64,000 bases of DNA, taken from Desulfobulbaceae bacterium. Its GTDB lineage: Bacteria; Desulfobacterota; Desulfobulbia; Desulfobulbales; Desulfocapsaceae. Shown here in pieces: positions 47,155-55,266 of this stretch. Both the position numbers and the translations under genes were made by a program. The stretch's first letter is position 1, and each line of letters begins with the position of its first letter. The notes beneath the pieces were generated by a model. It saw only the letters and a program-made list of their open reading frames with translations. It did not search any database and was not told the DNA's origin. The stretch covers positions 53,072 to 117,071 of the forward strand of contig JAABSV010000005.1 of assembly GCA_011390165.1 (NCBI GenBank). Direction: 5' to 3'.

Positions 47155-48009
47155 TTAACCGGCCAGTTTGTCGGCTTCCCCGGCAACCATCCGGTAGACA
47201 TGTTCCTCTCCCGGGAAGGTGCCGCCGCGGACATCATCGATATAGGCGGCAAAGACCTTCCGGTAGGCATCAGCGACATCACCATACCGCTTGACGAATT
47301 TCGGGGTGAAGGCCTGGAAGAGACCAAGGATGTCGGAGCAGATCATTACCTGGCCGTCGCAGTCACCGGCACCAATACCGTAAACGGGGATCGGTACCTC
47401 GCGGCGGATCATCGCCGTCACCTCGGGCGGCACACCCTCGACCAGCATCGAAAAGGCGCCGGCGGCATAAACCGCCCGGGCATCCTCGATAATCGCCCGG
47501 GCGCTCTCAGCCGTCCGCCCCTGGGCCCGGAAACCACCCTGGGCACCGGAACTCTGCGGGGTGAGGCCGATATGGCCCATCACCAGCATGCCACCATCGG
47601 CGATGGCCCGGATCACCGGGGCCACTCGAACACCCCCCTCCAGTTTGATGCAGTCCACCCCGGCTTCCTTGTGGAAGCGCACGGCATTGCGGCAGGCATC
47701 TTCGATCCCCACCTGATAGGAGCCAAAAGGCATGTCGCCGATGATGAAGGTGTTGGCTGCCGCCCGGCGGACCGCTTCACAGTGGTAGATACACTGGTCC
47801 ATGGTCACCGGTACGGTGCCGGAATAGCCGTAGACCGCCATGCCCAGGCTGTCGCCAACCAGTAGCATGTCCATGCCGGCCTCTTCGGCCAGTTGCGCGG
47901 TGACGAAGTCGTAGGCGGTCATCCAAACGGCTCTTCTCCCCTCCTCCTTCATCTTCTGCAGGTCAAAACGAGTCAGTTTTTTACGCAAAACGATATCCTC
48001 CCCAGTCAT
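47155..48009 (-). CDS. panB: PanB-family ketopantoate hydroxymethyltransferase homologue
   Basis: About 284 residues. It shows MTAYDFVTAQLAEEAGMDMLLVGDSLGM, the metal/substrate residues, GDMPFGSY, DCIKLEGG, GHIGLTPQ and IGAGDCDGQVMICSDILG, all standard PanB motifs in order. PanB adds a hydroxymethyl group from methylene-THF to 2-ketoisovalerate. Here it heads a catabolic operon, so it may be a PanB-like aldolase rather than the pantothenate enzyme; panC and panD are not nearby. ATG 48009 has no ribosome binding site; TTG 47988 has GGGGAGG eight bases upstream and aligns better with the usual N-terminus, so it may be the real start. Confidence 0.85.
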   Translation of the reverse strand: MTGEDIVLRKKLTRFDLQKMKEEGRRAVWMTAYDFVTAQLAEEAGMDMLLVGDSLGMAVYGYSGTVPVTMDQCIYHCEAVRRAAANTFIIGDMPFGSYQVGIEDACRNAVRFHKEAGVDCIKLEGGVRVAPVIRAIADGGMLVMGHIGLTPQSSGAQGGFRAQGRTAESARAIIEDARAVYAAGAFSMLVEGVPPEVTAMIRREVPIPVYGIGAGDCDGQVMICSDILGLFQAFTPKFVKRYGDVADAYRKVFAAYIDDVRGGTFPGEEHVYRMVAGEADKLAG

Positions 48010-48032
48010 TTTTTTTCATCAATTGAAAGCTG

Positions 48033-48165
48033 CCTTGAAAAATTCGAATTTCCGTTCAAAATCAAGACGAAAGAAAACAATTTGCCGCAGGCATATAGCT
48101 GATATTCCAGGAACAAATTGTTTTCTTTCAACGAAGAGATTGGGCAGAAATACCATTTTTCAAAG
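48033..48165 (-). repeat. Dispersed palindromic repeat R1, copy C (inverted)
   Basis: The reverse complement matches copy A at about nine positions in ten by eye. The inner palindrome is even longer here: GAAAGAAAACAATTTG (48069-48084) and its exact complement (48114-48129), 16 bp. It lies directly upstream of the panB start and next to R2 copy 4. Confidence 0.85.
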
Positions 48166-48186
48166 TGGCATGAACGTAATCGTCCA

Positions 48187-48348
48187 TCGGTGTATGCAGC
48201 AAAAGGCTGCAAAAGCGGGATCTGTAACCGTTCAGCCAGAGCTCCAGGTTCGTTCAGGCAGGCCGCCGAGCTAGAGCTGGCTCTATGCGTTTGCTCTATG
48301 CGGTGGCCCAATCGGGCGAATATGGGGTGCTGGGTCGAGCGGTTACTA
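48187..48348 (-). repeat. Dispersed repeat R2, copy 4 (inverted)
   Basis: On the minus strand it runs from AGTAACCGCTCGACCCAGCA through AGCTCTAGCTCGGCGGCCTG, GAACGGTTACAGATCC and TGCAGC-CTTTT-GCTGCA. It resembles copy 1 over nearly its whole length. It sits 21 bp from R1 copy C in the same orientation. Bases 48349-48443 hold nothing recognisable. Confidence 0.8.
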
Positions 48349-48443
48349 TTGAACAGTAGCACCGGTGCGACAAGACCACGAGGGAATGGAACAAACCGCC
48401 CCGCTCCCCGGGCCATCATGGCTGTCGCCGACGGTAGCTGAGA

Positions 48444-48647
48444 TTAAGCAGGAAGTGAACCAGATGTCAACAAAAGAGTGCTGGCGTGGTGGGGGCGAGC
48501 TCTTTCGAGATTAGAGGTCTTGGATGAGGTCAACGACAGGATAATGGCAAACAGACTCTGCCGAAACCAGATGCTGCGTTCCTTGCCATTTTCTGATCGG
48601 TGAAATTCGGCTTTGAGTTCAGCGAGCAGGCAGTGTAGCATAGACAT
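48444..48647 (-). pseudogene. Transposase N-terminal remnant
   Basis: A 67-codon frame starting MSMLHCLLAELKAEF and continuing with RSIWFRQSLFAIILSLTSSK and TSNLERA. I recognise this as the N-terminus of a DDE transposase family common in sulfate reducers (ELK..F..sekGkeR..WF...L.aii.p.tSSrTSNLLR). The frame then runs into unrelated sequence and stops; the catalytic part is missing. It is a dead fragment marking past insertion at the edge of the 48-52 kb segment. Confidence 0.6.
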
Positions 48648-48731
48648 TCGAGGTTCCTCTTTTTTTTGTATTTGATGTAGTGCAACTTACCAGGAATGCC
48701 TCGCATTTTCTATCAGGAGGAAGGAAAAGTA

Positions 48732-49745
48732 ATGAACTCCAGCCATGTTCTTTCCACTGGTCTGATGCAGTGTTACAACGAAGACGGAGATCTGATTGAC
48801 TGTCGAAATTCTGGCCAGGATGCTGAGTTTCTGACTGGCATTGCCTGGCCGTTAGAGCGTTTTGTGACAATAGACGACCATGTGGTGCTGGACCGGGCAA
48901 CAGGCCTTCTCTGGACGAAGAACAGTTGCCCGTCCGACTTCCCGCTCAGTTGGCAGGATGCGCTCGATTTTGTTGAGCAGATGAATGCAGATGCGCGATT
49001 CGGCAGAAAAGACTGGCGGATGCCGAATCGCCGTGAACTCAGATCCCTTATTGACCATAGCGCTAAGAAACCGGCCCTGACCCCGGGACATCCCTTTGAG
49101 AATATATTCCTCGGCTGGTATTGGACATCGACTACCGCTGCTCTCGCTACACGGTATGCCTGGTATGTGCATCTTGAAGGCGGTCGTATGTTTTACGGCA
49201 ATAAGGACGGATATTATTGGCTCTGGCCGGTTTCTGGCCAGTCGGCTATTCTTGCCCGTACCGGAGCGAAACAGTGTTATGATGAAGGGGGCTCGATCAT
49301 ATCCTGTACCGACTGCAGGCAAGACGGATCACTTGTTATGGGGGATGCCTGGCCCAAACCGAGGTTTATGCCATTGGCATTGGGGGTGCTGGATCTGCTG
49401 ACAGGTCTTACCTGGAACACCCAGGCAGCTTTGGGCAGAAAAACCACTACCTGGAACGAGGCACTGGTCGCGGTTGGTTCCTACGCCGAGGAGACGAAAC
49501 TGCCCTGGCGGATGCCTACCATAAATGAGTTGGAGAGTCTTGTCGATGCCTCAGCGCACAGTCCCGCACTTCTAACGGAGCATCCTTTCGCAGATATCCA
49601 GGAAGCGTACTGGTCCTCGACCACCAGTTCATTTGCCACGGATTGGGCCTATGTTCTCTATCTGGAAAAGGGAGCTGTCGGGGTGGGCTTTAAGAAAAAC
49701 AGCGATTTTGCTCTTTGGCCGGTCATGTCAATGAAGACAGGATAA
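48732..49745 (+). CDS. Tandem DUF1566 (Lcl C-terminal-like) protein
   Basis: A 337-residue protein made of two DUF1566 modules. The first (~40-165) has VLDRATGLLWTKNS, WRMPNRRELRSLIDHS and WYWTSTTAALATRYAWYV; the second (~200-335) has LDLLTGLTWNTQAA, WRMPTINELESLVDASA and AYWSSTTSSFATDWAYVLYL. The domain binds carbohydrate or adheres in some known cases (Legionella Lcl collagen-like protein), but there is no signal peptide here. ATG 48732 follows a strong AGGAGGAAGG site. Codon use is visibly less GC-rich than in surrounding genes, which suggests transfer. Confidence 0.8.
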   Translation: MNSSHVLSTGLMQCYNEDGDLIDCRNSGQDAEFLTGIAWPLERFVTIDDHVVLDRATGLLWTKNSCPSDFPLSWQDALDFVEQMNADARFGRKDWRMPNRRELRSLIDHSAKKPALTPGHPFENIFLGWYWTSTTAALATRYAWYVHLEGGRMFYGNKDGYYWLWPVSGQSAILARTGAKQCYDEGGSIISCTDCRQDGSLVMGDAWPKPRFMPLALGVLDLLTGLTWNTQAALGRKTTTWNEALVAVGSYAEETKLPWRMPTINELESLVDASAHSPALLTEHPFADIQEAYWSSTTSSFATDWAYVLYLEKGAVGVGFKKNSDFALWPVMSMKTG

Positions 49746-49791
49746 CCGGACACGGCATGTTGTCGGCATAGTACTCATTGTGGAGGCCTTG

Positions 49792-51927
49792 GTGGAGAAC
49801 ATATTCAAGCCGCAAAAAAATTGCTGGCAGGTGAAAACCGCGCGGCGGGCTGCATTCCTCGTTGATGGTGAAAGCTACTTTCGGGCCTTGCATGCAGTCA
49901 TGCAACGGGCCAGTCAGTCGATCATCATTGTCGGCTGGGACATGCACAGTGAGCTGCGCCTGATCCGCAGTGGGGAGAAGAGCAAGTATCCACAAACACT
50001 TGGAAAGTTCCTCGATTACCTGGCACGAAAAAAAGATGGCCTCAACATCTATCTGTTGAGTTGGGATTTCGCCATGATTTATGCCATGGAGCGCGAGTTT
50101 TTCCCACTCTACAAACTCAAATGGCGCACCCATAAAAATATCCATTTTTATCTTGATGGTGAACATCCCGTCGGTGCATCCCAGCACCAGAAGATAGTTG
50201 TTGTCGATGATGCAGTAGCCTTTTCCGGCGGCTTTGATGTCAGCAAGTGGCGTTGGGACACTCGAGAGCACCTGCCGGATGATGAGCGGCGTGTCGGTCC
50301 TGACGGCGAAAAATATCCACCCTTTCATGATGTGCAGATGATGGTCGATGGAGAAGCCGCTGCCGCTCTCGGGCAACTGGTTCGACAGCGTTGGCATCGC
50401 GCCTGTGGGGAGTTGCCGCTCGAGGTGGATGAAAAAAAAGTGGCTGATCTTTGGCCCGCCGACGTGGAACCCGATCTAAAAAACATATCCGTAGCTATCA
50501 GCCGCACCCTGCCTCAGTATGAGGATCAAGATGAGATACGCGAAGTCGAGAGGCTCTATCTGGACAGCATAGCAGTGGCGCGTAACTCTATCTATATTGA
50601 GAATCAGTATCTCAGTTCCTTTAAAATAGGAGAAGCAATAAAAAAGCGCCTGGGCGAAGAAGGAGGCCCTGAGGTCGTTCTGGTTCTGCCGCTGAAGACC
50701 GGCGGCTGGCTGGAACAGCATACCATGGATGTCTTGCGTGGCCGGATATTGCAAACCCTGCGGAAAGCCGATGTGCACGGTCGACTCCGTGTCTATTATC
50801 CGCAATTGGCAGTAAATCCTGACGTCACGCTTATGGTGCATGCCAAGGTAATGGTGATCGATGAGAGTTTTGTTCGCGTTGGCTCGTCAAATCTCAGCAA
50901 TAGATCACTTGGCCTTGACTCGGAGTGTGACCTGGCCGTTGTCGGTGAAGAGGGGAGTGAAGCTGTTCAAGCCATAGCATCTTTTCGCAATCGTTTGCTG
51001 GCCGAGCATCTCGGTGTTTCTGAGAGCGAGGTGGCGCAAGCGGTGGTTGAGCGCAATTCGCTGGCAGAGGCAATTGAGTTCCTGCGCAAAGGAGATCGTA
51101 CCCTGATACCATTTGATGGAGAAATTGAGGAAAATATTGATCAGTGGGTACCCGAGTCAGAACTCCTCGACCCGGAAAAACCGATCGAACCTGAAGCGTT
51201 CCTGGATCACATTATCCGCCCGGAAAGCCAACGTCCTGCTTACCGTCATTTTCTGAAAATCATCGTTATGATTGCTGTGGTTTTGCTGCTTGCGGCAGTA
51301 TGGCGATGGACTCCATTAGCGGCGTATCTCAATATTCAAACAGTGACGGAATCCGCTCAGTGGCTCAAGGCCCATCCACTCAGTCCTCTTTTGGTACCAT
51401 TGACCTATGCTGTTTTAGGCCTGGTTTCTTTTCCGGTCACCCTGCTGATCATGGCAACCATAATCGTCTATGGGCCATGGTGGGGTGGGTGGTATGCGCT
51501 GCTCGGCACGACGCTCAGTGCCGTGATGATGTTTCTGCTTGGTCATATTCTCGGCAAAAATTTCGTCGGCCGGTTTTCTGGCAGTCTCATCAATCGGGTG
51601 AACCGGCGGCTCTCGGATTCTGGACTTGTGGCGATGATTGCCTTTCGGGTTATTCCGGTGGCACCTTTTTCTATCATAAACCTCGTCGCCGGTGTATCGG
51701 CAATTTCTCTGCGGGATTTCATTCTTGGTACTCTCATTGGCATACTTCCCGGAATTACGGCAATAGCATTTGTCGCCGACCGACTGTATGAATCTCTGCG
51801 CCAGCCGGATATCTCAACCTTCAGCACTTTACTTGTGGTGGTTGTTGTCTTTGGCGCAGTTCTGGTTGGTTTTCGTAAATGGATTCGGCAGCGGCACTTG
51901 CACAAGAAACAGCAGAGCGATTCCTGA
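49792..51927 (+). CDS. Phospholipase D-like protein with C-terminal VTT (DedA/SNARE-associated) membrane domain
   Basis: A 711-residue protein. Two HKD motifs define the phospholipase D fold: HQKIVVVDDAVAFSGGFD (~130) and HAKVMVIDESFVRVGSSNLSNRS (~350). From about residue 480 there are six or so membrane segments forming a VTT/DedA-type domain (SFPVTLLIMATIIVYGPWWG, FRVIPVAPFSIINLVAG). The enzyme probably makes or breaks phosphodiester bonds of phospholipids at the membrane. GTG 49792 has GGAGG seven bases upstream; GTG 49780 is an alternative. The stop overlaps the start of a decayed EEP-nuclease gene, a pairing I recall from other genomes. Confidence 0.85.
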   Translation: MENIFKPQKNCWQVKTARRAAFLVDGESYFRALHAVMQRASQSIIIVGWDMHSELRLIRSGEKSKYPQTLGKFLDYLARKKDGLNIYLLSWDFAMIYAMEREFFPLYKLKWRTHKNIHFYLDGEHPVGASQHQKIVVVDDAVAFSGGFDVSKWRWDTREHLPDDERRVGPDGEKYPPFHDVQMMVDGEAAAALGQLVRQRWHRACGELPLEVDEKKVADLWPADVEPDLKNISVAISRTLPQYEDQDEIREVERLYLDSIAVARNSIYIENQYLSSFKIGEAIKKRLGEEGGPEVVLVLPLKTGGWLEQHTMDVLRGRILQTLRKADVHGRLRVYYPQLAVNPDVTLMVHAKVMVIDESFVRVGSSNLSNRSLGLDSECDLAVVGEEGSEAVQAIASFRNRLLAEHLGVSESEVAQAVVERNSLAEAIEFLRKGDRTLIPFDGEIEENIDQWVPESELLDPEKPIEPEAFLDHIIRPESQRPAYRHFLKIIVMIAVVLLLAAVWRWTPLAAYLNIQTVTESAQWLKAHPLSPLLVPLTYAVLGLVSFPVTLLIMATIIVYGPWWGGWYALLGTTLSAVMMFLLGHILGKNFVGRFSGSLINRVNRRLSDSGLVAMIAFRVIPVAPFSIINLVAGVSAISLRDFILGTLIGILPGITAIAFVADRLYESLRQPDISTFSTLLVVVVVFGAVLVGFRKWIRQRHLHKKQQSDS

Positions 51928-52060
51928 TGCCGACCCACTTTCCTATTGCCACGTACAACATCCACCAATGTACCGGTCGGGATGGTAACAGGACCCCAAA
52001 CTGGTCGCTGCCGTGCGCAAGGAATGTCGATATGATTGCCCTATAGGAGGGCTGAGCGCC
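51927..52060 (+). pseudogene. Decayed EEP-family (endonuclease/exonuclease/phosphatase) gene, N-terminal remnant
   Basis: Starts at ATG 51927, overlapping the PLD stop (TGATG). The reading MPTHFPIATYNIHQCTGRDG matches the EEP N-terminus ('ATYNIHxCxGxDG'). A +1 shift near 51993 restores DPKLVAAVRKE, the expected next helix, and a second shift restores VDMIAL followed by TAG where CAG of 'ALQE' is expected. Two frameshifts and one nonsense change within 120 bases show a dead gene; the catalytic remainder is gone. Confidence 0.65.
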
Positions 52061-52226
52061 TAATATGTCGCCTGGCGACGGCAACGGCCAAGGCCGGCAG
52101 GGCGGCCAAGCAGTCCCCGAAGGGTTGCAGAAATGGGTGGCCCGGCGGCTGTCCGGTGAGGCTAAAACGGGCAGATGGCCTTGCCAAATCGATCCATATC
52201 GCCTATTCTCCCCGGTAGCAATGCGG
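52061..52226 (+). other. Spacer upstream of the TPP riboswitch
   Basis: No gene, repeat or convincing promoter was recognised; the thi promoter should lie here. Short open frames on both strands have no ribosome binding site or domain. Confidence 0.4.
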
Positions 52227-52315
52227 GAGCTCGGGGCAGCCGGGCTGAGAGGGGTTGTACCAGTCAACCCGACCGCTTCACCTGATCCGGATAATGCCGG
52301 CGGAGGGAAGAGCTG
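52227..52315 (+). promoter_or_regulatory. TPP (THI-box) riboswitch aptamer
   Basis: Shows the conserved THI elements in order: GGGGCAGCC then GGGCTGAGAGGGG, a variable arm, CCGACCGCTTCACCTGATCC and GGATAATGCCGGCGGAGGGA. AGCTC (52228) and GAGCT (52310) close helix P1. It binds thiamine diphosphate and represses the downstream thi operon. Confidence 0.95.
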
Positions 52316-52323
52316 ATCACCAC

Positions 52324-52355
52324 AGCCGTCTCCTGCCCGGGGGATGGCTTTTTTT
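52324..52355 (+). terminator. Terminator of the TPP riboswitch expression platform
   Basis: AGCCGTC (52324-52330) pairs with GATGGCT (52343-52349), followed by a run of seven T. It lies 9 bp after P1, so ligand-dependent transcription termination is the likely mechanism. Confidence 0.75.
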
Positions 52356-52421
52356 CATCCCTCTGCGATGTCCCGGTCGTTGTATCATCACCGGCGTGCC
52401 GAACCGCGCCAAGGGGGAATC

Positions 52422-53516
52422 ATGTCAACCTGCCAACCAGTGCACCATCCTGCCCACCGCCGTTTCCTTCGCTCCTGCCGGCGATTCGCCCTCAGCCTGC
52501 TGCTCTTCCCTCTGCTCTTCCCTCTTTCGGCCGGACCGGCCCAGGCGGAAAGGGTCCTGACGGTGATGAGCCACGACAGCTTCAACATCAGCCGCTCCGT
52601 CCTCGCCACCTTCGAGCAGGAACATCAGGTAACGGTCCGTTTCCTGAAATCAGGTGATGCCGGCGCGGCGCTGGTCCAGGCGATCCTGGCCAGGGAACGG
52701 CCTCTTGCCGACCTCTTTTACGGGGTGGACAACACCTTTTTGTCCCGGGCCTTGAACGCCGATATTTTTGCCCCCCACACCTCGCCGCTCCTCGCCACCT
52801 TCCCCCCCGGCCTGCGCCACCCGGACGACGACCGGCTGCTGCCGGTCAGCTACGGCGATGTCTGCCTGAACTACGACCGGGAGTGGTTCCGCCGCCATAA
52901 CCTCAAGCCGCCGCAGGACCTTGCCGATCTGCTCAAGCCGGAATACCGCGGCCTCACCGTGGTACAGAACCCGGCCACCTCCTCTCCCGGGCTGGCCTTT
53001 CTCCTCGCCACCATCGGCCGTTTTGGCGAGGAGGGCTACCTGGAGTTCTGGCGTCAACTGCGGGCCAACGAGGTGAGGGTGGCCACCGGCTGGAAAGATG
53101 CCTACTACGGCCATTTCACCGCCGCCTCGAAGGGGGACCGACCCATCGTGGTCAGCTACGCCTCCAGCCCACCGGCGGTGGTCTATTTCGCCAGCAGCCC
53201 GATGGCCGAGGCCCCCACCGCCGCCGTGGTGACTGACCACAACGCCTTCCGGCAGATCGAATACGTTGGTATCCTCAAAGGGGCCAAGGAACCGGAACTG
53301 GCCGGCAAGCTGATCGACTTCATGCTCAGCCCGGCCTTCCAGGAGGATATCCCTTTGCAGATGTTTGTCTTTCCGGCCAACCCGTCGGCCCGTCTCCCAG
53401 AGGTGTTCCAGCGCCACGCCGTGGTCGCCGAGCGGCCGGCGCAGGTCACTCCGGCGGCCATTGAGGCCAATCGCGAGGGGTGGATTGAGGCCTGGACCAG
53501 CGCCGTCCTCCGTTAG
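52422..53516 (+). CDS. thiB: Thiamine ABC transporter substrate-binding protein
   Basis: A 364-residue periplasmic binding protein. The signal region is FALSLLLFPLLFPLSAGPAQA, then the mature ERVLTVMSHDSFNIS, characteristic of ThiB. Other family stretches are VRFLKSGDAGAALVQAIL, LLPVSYGDVCLNYDREWF and VRVATGWKDAYYGHFT, the last being in the thiamine pocket region. ATG 52422 has AAGGGGGA upstream. It is the first gene after the TPP riboswitch and is followed by the permease and ATPase of the same importer. Confidence 0.92.
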   Translation: MSTCQPVHHPAHRRFLRSCRRFALSLLLFPLLFPLSAGPAQAERVLTVMSHDSFNISRSVLATFEQEHQVTVRFLKSGDAGAALVQAILARERPLADLFYGVDNTFLSRALNADIFAPHTSPLLATFPPGLRHPDDDRLLPVSYGDVCLNYDREWFRRHNLKPPQDLADLLKPEYRGLTVVQNPATSSPGLAFLLATIGRFGEEGYLEFWRQLRANEVRVATGWKDAYYGHFTAASKGDRPIVVSYASSPPAVVYFASSPMAEAPTAAVVTDHNAFRQIEYVGILKGAKEPELAGKLIDFMLSPAFQEDIPLQMFVFPANPSARLPEVFQRHAVVAERPAQVTPAAIEANREGWIEAWTSAVLR

Positions 53517-53570
53517 GTGAGCCGGCCAGTGGCCACAACGTCCTGCCGCACAGAGGGATGGTGAACAACG

Positions 53571-55256
53571 ATGAACGGCCGTGAGCTCTCTATCCGCCGC
53601 CTGCTCTTTGCCATCCCTCTGGCCTTTCTTGCCCTTTTCTACCTCTACCCTCTCACCCGCATCGCCCTGCAGAGCCTCTTCCCGGCCGGCAGCTGGAACC
53701 CGGGTCAGCTGTCGGCCCTGACCGACTCGCCGGTCTACCTGCGGATTCTCTGGTTCACCATCTGGCAGGCAGCCCTCTCCACCCTGCTCACCCTCCTTTT
53801 CGCCTTGCCGGGGGCGCTGGTCTTTGCCCGCTACCGTTTTGCCGGCAAGGGCCTCTTTCTCGCCCTGATGACCGTCCCCTTCGTCCTGCCGACCGTGGTC
53901 ACCGCCACCGCCTTCCGGGCCCTGCTCGGGCCCAGCGGCATCCTCAACGAAGGCCTGATGGCCCTCTTCAGCCTCGAGCAGCCGCCAATCAGGATCGAGC
54001 AGAGCCTGATTTTTTTTCTCCTGGCGCACATTTTTTATAATTACAGTCTGGTTCTGCGACTGGTGAGCAGTTACTGGGCCGGCCTCAACCCCAGCCTGAC
54101 CGCGGCAGCCCAGTTGCTTGGCGCTTCCCCCTGGCAGACCTTCCGCCGGGTGACTCTGCCGCTGCTTCTGCCGGCGATCACGGCCGCCGCCCTCTTGGTC
54201 TTCATCTTCTGCTTCACCAGTTTCGGGATCATCCTCATTCTCGGCGGCCCCGGCTACGCCACCATCGAAGTGGAGATCTACCGGCAGGCGGTGCAGCTGT
54301 ACAATCTGCCCATGGCCGCCGCCCTCTCCCTGGTTCAGATCGGGGTCAATTTCTTTCTGATGTGGCTGCACGCCCGCCTGGGGAAGAACAATCGGCTGGG
54401 TTTTTTCAGCGACAGCCGCCACGACGTGACCAAAGAGCCGCATGGGGTTGCCGCCCGCCTGCTGGTGGCCGGTAATCTGCTCTTTCTCTCCCTTCTTCTC
54501 CTCAGCCCCCTCCTTGCCCTGGTGCTTCGCTCGCTCCGCGGTGATACCGGCCTGACCCTTGCCTACTACCGTGCCCTCGGCCACTTTGACCAGGAGTCCA
54601 TCTTTTTCGTCGCGCCGCTGACAGCGGTCTGGAACAGCCTTGGTTTTGCCATGGTGGCCATGGTTCTTGCCGTTCTCCTCGGCCTTGCCGCCGCCACCGC
54701 CCTGGCCGGCGAACGGGGCCGGGCCACCTCCTTCTGGGATGCCCTGCTGATGCTCCCCCTGGCCACCTCGGCGGTTACCCTCGGTTTCGGCTACATCATC
54801 AGCCTCAACCGTCCGCCGGTGGATCTCCGCGACTCCCTGGCCCTGGTCCCCATCGCCCATACTCTGGTGGCCTTCCCCTTCGTCCTCCGCTGCATTCTCC
54901 CCAGTCTGCGGCAGATTCCAGCCACTCTCAGAGAAGCGGCCACCCTTCTTGGCGCTTCACCCTTCATGGTCTGGCGGCGAGTGGATTTTCCCATGAGCCG
55001 CCGGGCCATCCTGGTGGGTGCGGTCTTCGCCTTTTCCATCAGCATGGGTGAATTCGGCGCCTCCGCCTTCGTCACCCGGCCGCACACCGCTACCATGCCG
55101 GTGGCCATTTTCCGTTTTCTCAGCCAGCCAGGAGAGATGAACTACGGCCAGGCAATGGCCATGAGCACCATTTTGATGCTGGTCACCTGTGCCGCCTTCT
55201 GGCTCCTCGGCCGCTTTTCCACGACGCCGACGCCGCCCAACCACCCCCCCACCTGA
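53571..55256 (+). CDS. thiP: Thiamine ABC transporter permease
   Basis: A 561-residue permease with two fused halves of six membrane segments, as in ThiP and ferric-ion permeases. Each half has an EAA-type loop for contact with the ATPase: AAQLLGASPWQTFRRVTLPL and AATLLGASPFMVWRRVDFPM. It carries thiamine across the inner membrane with ThiB and ThiQ. It follows thiB after 54 bp and ends 10 bp before thiQ. The family length and layout are normal. Confidence 0.93.
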   Translation: MNGRELSIRRLLFAIPLAFLALFYLYPLTRIALQSLFPAGSWNPGQLSALTDSPVYLRILWFTIWQAALSTLLTLLFALPGALVFARYRFAGKGLFLALMTVPFVLPTVVTATAFRALLGPSGILNEGLMALFSLEQPPIRIEQSLIFFLLAHIFYNYSLVLRLVSSYWAGLNPSLTAAAQLLGASPWQTFRRVTLPLLLPAITAAALLVFIFCFTSFGIILILGGPGYATIEVEIYRQAVQLYNLPMAAALSLVQIGVNFFLMWLHARLGKNNRLGFFSDSRHDVTKEPHGVAARLLVAGNLLFLSLLLLSPLLALVLRSLRGDTGLTLAYYRALGHFDQESIFFVAPLTAVWNSLGFAMVAMVLAVLLGLAAATALAGERGRATSFWDALLMLPLATSAVTLGFGYIISLNRPPVDLRDSLALVPIAHTLVAFPFVLRCILPSLRQIPATLREAATLLGASPFMVWRRVDFPMSRRAILVGAVFAFSISMGEFGASAFVTRPHTATMPVAIFRFLSQPGEMNYGQAMAMSTILMLVTCAAFWLLGRFSTTPTPPNHPPT

Positions 55257-55266
55257 CAGGTCGACA

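Noticed and set aside
48006..48419. 137-codon minus-strand frame across R1 copy C and R2 copy 4
   Set aside because: Its sequence comes entirely from the two repeats; similar reading occurs at R1 copy A (from 2490), so it is repeat-derived and not a gene.
52650..54860. Long open frame on the minus strand opposite thiB and thiP (736 codons)
   Set aside because: Glycine-, glutamate- and glutamine-rich composition with no domain; it mirrors the wobble pattern of the GC-rich thi genes and has no ribosome binding site.
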